6,447 bases of DNA from an uncultured Porphyromonadaceae bacterium (lineage in GTDB: Bacteria > Bacteroidota > Bacteroidia > Bacteroidales > Muribaculaceae): NCBI GenBank assembly GCA_900546835.1, contig UREH01000133.1, positions 1 to 6,447 on the forward strand, in the 5' to 3' direction. The notes below the pieces were generated by a model. It saw nothing but the letters and a program-made list of their open reading frames with translations, was not told the origin of the DNA and ran no database searches. Below, piece after piece: positions 1-6,447 of this stretch (positions are counted from its first letter, which is position 1; every line of letters starts with the position of its first letter). The translations under genes were made by a program, and so were the position numbers.

Positions 1-226
1 GATGCGTATGCTCGGTACGGCCGACGACATCAACGAGAATTTCGAGGAGGCTACCCCCGACTTTATGGTCGGTGAGATTGTGAAGGTTACGGCCGACGCT
101 TTCAAGGGTTTCTCCGGAAAAATCACCGAGGTGTTGCCCGACAAGAAGAAAATCAAAGTCATAGTCAAAATCTTCGGCCGCGAAACTCCTCTGGATTTGG
201 AATATTCGATGGTAGAGCGCGAATAG
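1..226 (+). CDS. nusG: Transcription termination/antitermination factor NusG, C-terminal part (5' end outside window)
   Basis: NusG travels with RNA polymerase; its N-terminal domain binds the polymerase clamp and its C-terminal KOW domain contacts Rho or ribosomal protein S10 (family knowledge). Only about 74 codons are present. The first full codon is at base 2, and the ATG there is an internal methionine because the reading frame is open to the left edge. The fragment begins with the end of the N-terminal domain and an acidic linker, then a complete KOW domain from about residue 21. That domain shows the GEIVKV strand, the FKGFSGKITEV turn and the closing VKIFGRETPLDLEY segment typical of NusG. 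It stops with TAG at 224-226. It lies just upstream of rplK, the usual bacterial neighbour. The missing part should include the NGN domain and probably follows secE. Identification is secure. Confidence 0.95.
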   Translation, partial: MRMLGTADDINENFEEATPDFMVGEIVKVTADAFKGFSGKITEVLPDKKKIKVIVKIFGRETPLDLEYSMVERE

Positions 227-256
227 CGGTAACGCTCTGAGCGTCTCGGTTCCCCA

Positions 257-280
257 GGCAATGGTTGCCGCGGGCGGCAA
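257..280 (+). repeat. Overlapping alternative hairpins, GGCAA / TTGCC / GGCAA
   Basis: Three short segments compete. GGCAA at 257-261 can pair with TTGCC at 265-269 (5 bp, 3-base loop). TTGCCG at 265-270 can instead pair with CGGCAA at 275-280 (6 bp, 4-base loop). Both cannot form at once, which is the geometry of a simple RNA switch. The pairings are read directly from the sequence; a switching role is inference. Confidence 0.4.
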
Positions 281-283
281 AAG

Positions 284-315
284 CCACGACGTCGGAATTT
301 TTCCTGACAGCGTGG
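284..315 (+). repeat. Long imperfect hairpin in the nusG-rplK spacer
   Basis: CCACG (284-288) pairs with CGTGG (311-315). After a 2x2 internal loop (289-290 and 309-310), GTC (291-293) pairs with GAC (306-308). Past a bulged T at 305, GGAA (294-297) pairs with TTCC (301-304), closing on a TTT loop. That gives 12 base pairs within 32 bases, one of the clearest stems in the spacer. No T-run follows, so it is not a terminator. A role as part of a folded leader is inferred. Confidence 0.5.
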
Positions 316-376
316 GCGATGCCAACCTTCCGGCGATACGGACCCGATGAGGGAAAACCACGGATGGCTGATGATT

Positions 377-431
377 CTGAAGCCCGGACCGGGCCCTTCG
401 AAAAGGCGGCGGTCCACATGTAGGGCAACAG
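377..431 (+). repeat. Compound stem-loop in the nusG-rplK spacer
   Basis: A nested set of helices can be drawn. CTG (377-379) pairs with CAG (429-431), GCCC (382-385) with GGGC (423-426), GGACCG (386-391) with CGGTCC (410-415), and CCTT (395-398) with AAGG (403-406) around a CGAA loop. The helices are separated by a 2x2 AA/AA loop, a 7-base one-sided bulge (416-422) and a 3x3 internal loop. A competing local hairpin, GCCCG (382-386) with CGGGC (390-394), is also possible. The drawing is mine and unscored. Confidence 0.4.
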
Positions 432-471
432 CGTTCGCAAGTAAATGGCGCAGGCCGAGGGCGGATTTGCG

Positions 472-518
472 GCGGTTACGCACCGCAGCCTCCCGGATGG
501 TCTTCGCAATTCGTAACC
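472..518 (+). promoter_or_regulatory. Alternative pairings just upstream of the rplK start
   Basis: GCGGT (472-476) can pair with ACCGC (482-486) in a local hairpin. GGTTACG (474-480) can instead make a perfect 7-bp helix with CGTAACC (512-518), which ends 21 bases before the rplK ATG. The two structures share 474-476 and exclude each other. The position, close to where a ribosome would load, suggests a role in controlling rplK translation, but this is inference from pairing alone. Confidence 0.4.
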
Positions 519-539
519 CCAATAAATGATTATTTAACA

Positions 540-983
540 ATGGCAAAAGAAGTTGCTGGACAGATCAAATTGCAGATTAAAGGCGGCGCGGCCAATCCCT
601 CGCCCCCAGTAGGTCCCGCTCTGGGCTCCAAGGGTATCAATATCATGGAGTTCTGCAAGCAGTTCAACGCCCGCACCCAGGATAAGGCCGGTAAGGTTCT
701 TCCTGTTATCATCACCTACTACTCGGACAAGAGCTTCGACTTCATCGTCAAGACTCCCCCGGTAGCAATCCAGCTGATGGAAGCAGCCAAGATTAAGAAG
801 GGCTCCGCTCAGCCCAACCGTCAGAAGGTGGCAGAGCTCACCTGGGATCAGGTTAAGACTATCGCGACCGACAAAATGCCCGACTTGAACTGTTTCACTA
901 TTGAATCGGCAATGCGTATGGTTGCCGGTACGGCCAGAAGCATGGGTATCACCGTAAAAGGGGCATTCCCTGAAAACGTTTAA
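540..983 (+). CDS. rplK: 50S ribosomal protein L11 (uL11)
   Basis: L11 binds helices 43/44 of 23S rRNA at the base of the stalk, where it takes part in translation factor GTPase action and in sensing uncharged tRNA for RelA (family knowledge). The protein is 147 residues, slightly longer than the usual 140-142. The N-terminal domain (about 1-70) carries the proline-rich [10 protein letters not shown] stretch at 20-29, including the prolines tied to thiostrepton binding in other species, followed by the [14 protein letters not shown] helix. The C-terminal RNA-binding domain (about 72-147) has the KKGS motif, the [13 protein letters not shown] segment and a final GTARSMGI stretch. The ATG at 540 gives the standard MAKEV start. 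No Shine-Dalgarno is visible; the upstream bases are A/T-rich. It is first in a tight run with rplA, 14 bases downstream, behind the long leader-like spacer. Confidence 0.98.
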   Translation: MAKEVAGQIKLQIKGGAANPSPPVGPALGSKGINIMEFCKQFNARTQDKAGKVLPVIITYYSDKSFDFIVKTPPVAIQLMEAAKIKKGSAQPNRQKVAELTWDQVKTIATDKMPDLNCFTIESAMRMVAGTARSMGITVKGAFPENV

Positions 984-997
984 AAACTTCAATTGAA

Positions 998-1693
998 ATG
1001 GGTAAACTTACAAAAAATCAGAAGGCTGCCTTAGAGAAGATTGAAGCCGGGAAAGCCTACTCGCTCGCCGAGGCCGCAGAGAAAGTAAAAGAAACCAACT
1101 ACGCCAAGTTCGACGCATCGTTCGATATCGACGTTCGTCTGGGCGTGGATCCCCGCAAGGCCAACCAGATGGTTCGTGGCGTTGTCACGCTCCCTCATGG
1201 AACCGGTAAGCAGGTACGTGTTCTCGTTCTCTGCACACCCGACGCTGAAACCGCTGCTAAAGCCGCCGGTGCCGACTATGTCGGTCTCGACGAATACATC
1301 GAAAAAATCAAAGGTGGTTGGACCGATGTCGACGTTATCATCACCCAGCCCGCCATCATGGGCAAAATCGGTGCTCTCGGCCGTATCCTCGGCCCCCGCG
1401 GCCTGATGCCTAACCCCAAGAGCGGCACTGTGACCATGGACGTTGCCAAGGCCGTCGAAGAGGTCAAGAAGGGTAAAATCGATTTCAAGGTCGACAAGAA
1501 CGGTATCGTTCACACCTCGCTCGGTAAGGTGAGCTTCACCCCCGAACAGATGCGCGACAATGCCCGCGAGTTCATCAACACTTTGATCAAGCTCAAACCC
1601 GCTACTGCTAAAGGCACATATATCAAGAGCATTTATCTTTCGAGCACAATGGGCCCCGGCATCAAAGTCGACACAAAGACCATTGACGATTAA
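998..1693 (+). CDS. rplA: 50S ribosomal protein L1 (uL1)
   Basis: L1 forms the mobile L1 stalk that helps release deacylated tRNA from the E site. In E. coli it also represses its own operon by binding the rplK leader (family knowledge). The protein is 231 residues, close to the usual 229-234. Visible marks are the N-terminal [15 protein letters not shown], the domain I segment with [16 protein letters not shown] at about 56-71, and the L1 signature [17 protein letters not shown] at 130-146. After it come [18 protein letters not shown] and the closing domain I segment near the C-terminus. The start 14 bases after the rplK stop leaves no room for another promoter, so the two genes are surely co-transcribed. 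No Shine-Dalgarno is seen before the ATG. As the likely repressor of this operon, it is the first candidate ligand for the spacer RNA at 227-539. Confidence 0.98.
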   Translation: MGKLTKNQKAALEKIEAGKAYSLAEAAEKVKETNYAKFDASFDIDVRLGVDPRKANQMVRGVVTLPHGTGKQVRVLVLCTPDAETAAKAAGADYVGLDEYIEKIKGGWTDVDVIITQPAIMGKIGALGRILGPRGLMPNPKSGTVTMDVAKAVEEVKKGKIDFKVDKNGIVHTSLGKVSFTPEQMRDNAREFINTLIKLKPATAKGTYIKSIYLSSTMGPGIKVDTKTIDD

Positions 1694-1714
1694 TCACTCT
1701 AACAGTCTGACACA

Positions 1715-2239
1715 ATGAAAAAGGAAGATAAAGGCTTAATCATTGAAAAAATCGCCGAGACTCTCAAAGAGTACTCCGGTTTCTACCTCGTGGAGACCGC
1801 CGGACTCAATGCAGAGAAGACTTCGGCTCTGCGCCGCGCATGCTTCAAGAGCGACATCAAGCTGATGGTGGTTAAAAACACTCTTCTGCACAAAGCTCTC
1901 GAGCAGACTGAAGGCGATTTCTCCGAAATCTACGGCGCCCTCAAGGGTTCCACTTCGGTGATGTTCACCAATGTCGGCAATGCTCCGGCCAAGCTCCTGA
2001 AGGATTTCAAGCAGAAAGACGACGTTCTTCCCCGCCTGAAAGCCGCTTATGTCGAAGAGACCGTTTACGTTGGTGAAGACCAGCTCGACGCTCTGGCAAG
2101 CATCAAGAGCAAGAACGAACTCATCGCCGATGTGGTCGCTCTCCTTCAGTCGCCCGCCAAGAATGTGGTATCCGCTCTCACCTCCGGTGGCAGCAAGCTC
2201 CATGGCATTCTTGAGACCCTCTCCAAAAAAGAAGACTAA
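1715..2239 (+). CDS. rplJ: 50S ribosomal protein L10 (uL10)
   Basis: L10 anchors the L7/L12 dimers to the ribosome and together with L11 forms the stalk base (family knowledge). The protein is 174 residues, in the usual 165-175 range. The N-terminal globular domain (about 1-130) shows the family pattern: a KGLIIEKIAETLKEYSGFYLVE start, LRRACFKSDIKLMVVKNTLLHKAL near 39-62, and YGALKGSTSVMFT. The C-terminal helix after about residue 130 (the LLQSPAKNVVSAL region onward), which would carry L12 dimers, is followed by an acidic/basic tail. The gene starts 21 bases after rplA and is followed by rplL after 49 bases. That 21-base gap is too short for the L10-binding leader found before rplJ in many bacteria. 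The ATG has no clear Shine-Dalgarno. Confidence 0.97.
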   Translation: MKKEDKGLIIEKIAETLKEYSGFYLVETAGLNAEKTSALRRACFKSDIKLMVVKNTLLHKALEQTEGDFSEIYGALKGSTSVMFTNVGNAPAKLLKDFKQKDDVLPRLKAAYVEETVYVGEDQLDALASIKSKNELIADVVALLQSPAKNVVSALTSGGSKLHGILETLSKKED

Positions 2240-2288
2240 TTCTACAATTCTCCCCATTTACTGAATCAAACAAAAAAATCATACAACA

Positions 2289-2663
2289 ATGGCAGATCTT
2301 AAAGCTTTTGCAGAACAACTCGTTAACCTCACCGTTAAAGAAGTAAACGAACTCGCTCAGATCCTCAAGGACGAATATGGCATCGAACCCGCCGCTGCTG
2401 CTGTAGCAGTTGCAGCCGGTCCCGCCGCAGCCGGCGCAGCCGCTGAAGAGAAAACCTCGTTCGACGTAGTCCTCAAATCCGCCGGCGCTGCCAAGCTCCA
2501 GGTTGTGAAACTCGTCAAGGAACTCACCGGTCTCGGCCTGAAAGAGGCTAAGGAAATGGTCGACGGTGCTCCCAGCACCCTCAAAGAAGGCCTCGACAAG
2601 GCAGCTGCTGAAGACCTCAAGAAGCAGCTCGAGGAAGCCGGCGCTGAAGTTGAGCTCAAATAA
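2289..2663 (+). CDS. rplL: 50S ribosomal protein L7/L12 (bL12)
   Basis: L7/L12 is the multi-copy stalk protein that recruits and stimulates EF-G, EF-Tu and other translational GTPases (family knowledge). The protein is 124 residues, typical of the family. It has three visible parts: an N-terminal dimerisation and L10-binding domain (about 1-32), an alanine-rich hinge (about 35-52, with the only Gly and Pro breaks at 44-45 and 49), and a globular C-terminal domain from [12 protein letters not shown] (55 on) to the end. The factor-binding loop TGLGLKEAK is intact at 80-88. The start is preceded by a very A-rich stretch (about 2268-2288) in place of a Shine-Dalgarno, which should favour strong initiation in this phylum. 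It ends the ribosomal protein run, and an intrinsic terminator begins 33 bases after its TAA. Confidence 0.98.
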   Translation: MADLKAFAEQLVNLTVKEVNELAQILKDEYGIEPAAAAVAVAAGPAAAGAAAEEKTSFDVVLKSAGAAKLQVVKLVKELTGLGLKEAKEMVDGAPSTLKEGLDKAAAEDLKKQLEEAGAEVELK

Positions 2664-2695
2664 TTCAGCTTTAGGCTACTATAAACAGCAATATT

Positions 2696-2735
2696 GGTTA
2701 AGCCTGCGACTTCGCCGTCGTGGCTTAACCTTTTT
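2696..2735 (+). terminator. Intrinsic terminator or attenuator between rplL and rpoB
   Basis: GGTTAAGCC (2696-2704) and GGCTTAACC (2722-2730) form a perfect 9-bp stem. Above it, CGAC (2707-2710) pairs with GTCG (2717-2720) around a TTCGCC loop. The stem is followed at once by five T residues (2731-2735). This is a textbook rho-independent terminator on the + strand. The complementary side lacks a matching A-run, so it should work only in the rplL-to-rpoB direction. E. coli also has partial termination at this point, which lowers rpoBC transcription relative to rplJL (established there); the same purpose is inferred here. Confidence 0.9.
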
Positions 2736-2750
2736 GCGTAACTATACGCA
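2735..2750 (+). repeat. Small perfect inverted repeat overlapping the terminator T-run
   Basis: TGCGTA (2735-2740) and TACGCA (2745-2750) flank a 4-base ACTA centre. The motif TTGCGTA recurs at 2817-2823, so ATACGCA (2744-2750) could instead pair with TGCGTAT (2818-2824). No T-run follows. It might protect RNA ends or mark a protein site; the function is unknown. Confidence 0.4.
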
Positions 2751-2778
2751 TGTCGTTAACAAAGTTTCTTTCACTTTA

Positions 2779-2805
2779 TTTAACTTTAGGGAAGTTTAAC
2801 TTTTG
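2779..2805 (+). promoter_or_regulatory. Tandem promoter-like elements upstream of rpoB
   Basis: The string TTTAACTTT occurs twice, at 2779-2787 and 2795-2803, 16 bases apart. Each copy contains TAACTTT, matching seven of eight positions of the Bacteroidota -7 consensus TAnnTTTG (TAACTTTA at 2781-2788 and TAACTTTT at 2797-2804). I find no good TTTG -33 partner 19-21 bases upstream of either, which keeps confidence low. The position fits: after the terminator and 75-100 bases before the rpoB ATG, inside an AT-rich stretch. Confidence 0.35.
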
Positions 2806-2880
2806 TATACATTCGCTTGCGTATGCATCGTCTTCCTTTCTTTCCACTTAATTACGTTCGTAGAATCCATCCTTTTATAG

Positions 2881-6447
<3,567 letters not shown>

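Larger units (their letters stand above)
227..539 (+). promoter_or_regulatory. GC-rich structured spacer, probable 5' leader RNA of the rplK operon
   Basis: This 313-base gap holds no convincing gene. Its core (241-510) is about 62% GC by hand count, against about 37% in the other long gap of the window (2664-2880), which is odd for non-coding DNA in this group. It is packed with inverted repeats: 232-244, 257-280, 284-315, 377-431 and 472-518, with unpaired A-rich joints between them. That pattern suggests a folded RNA at the 5' side of rplK. In E. coli the L11-L1 operon is repressed by L1 binding its leader mRNA (established). An L1-responsive leader is therefore the simplest hypothesis here, but I could not place the L1-binding internal loop with confidence. 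I see no Bacteroidota-type promoter (TAnnTTTG) and no T-tract terminator in the gap, so read-through from nusG is likely. A separate small RNA is the main alternative. Confidence 0.5.

Noticed and set aside
215..244. Possible terminator after nusG (GAGCG at 215-219 and 239-243 can each pair with CGCTC at 233-237)
   Set aside because: Stems are only 5 bp and no T-run follows, so it is not an intrinsic terminator.
165..509. A 114-codon - strand frame across the nusG end and the spacer
   Set aside because: It overlaps the secure NusG 3' end and its product has no recognisable pattern; it follows from the high GC of the spacer.
347..529. A 60-codon + strand frame in the nusG-rplK spacer
   Set aside because: The translation is arginine-rich with no domain, the start has no support, and the region is better explained by RNA structure. 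Not fully excluded as a leader peptide.
227..539. tRNA, RNase P RNA or tmRNA in the GC-rich spacer
   Set aside because: No tRNA cloverleaf with a T-loop motif, and none of the conserved core sequences of RNase P RNA or tmRNA that I would expect on either strand.
1031..2257. Antisense frames of 160 and 173 codons opposite rplA and rplJ
   Set aside because: Shadows of conserved ribosomal protein genes.

Overview
This window is the classic transcription/translation cluster nusG - rplK - rplA - rplJ - rplL - rpoB, all on the + strand. It contains the 3' end of nusG, four complete ribosomal protein genes and the first 1189 codons of rpoB, which runs off the right edge. The proteins resemble those of Bacteroidota, most likely Bacteroidales. 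RpoB has the phrasing of Bacteroides-type subunits around the rifampicin cluster, none of the five start codons has a clear Shine-Dalgarno sequence, and the starts lie in A/T-rich stretches. The fairly GC-rich coding DNA would fit a Muribaculaceae-like gut member better than Bacteroides itself, but that is an inference from recall and not a placement.

Layout: bases 1-226 encode the end of NusG (KOW domain). Bases 227-539 are a 313-base spacer with no credible gene. It is about 62% GC, dense in inverted repeats, and looks like a structured 5' leader of the rplK operon. Bases 540-2663 encode L11, L1, L10 and L7/L12, with gaps of only 14, 21 and 49 bases. Bases 2664-2880 are an AT-rich gap (about 37% GC) holding a strong intrinsic terminator just after rplL, then tandem promoter-like elements. 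From 2881 to the edge is rpoB.

Functionally, L11, L10 and L7/L12 build the ribosomal GTPase-associated stalk and L1 builds the opposite mobile stalk near the E site. NusG and RpoB belong to the transcription machinery. The terminator between rplL and rpoB would let the cell make many more ribosomal proteins than polymerase subunits from one upstream transcript, with rpoB served by read-through and possibly its own promoter.

The coding content is ordinary housekeeping. The part that may be undescribed is the GC-rich spacer between nusG and rplK, where several hairpins and two sets of mutually exclusive pairings can be drawn by hand. I recognise no named RNA family in it. All structures were found by eye without energy calculation or alignment.
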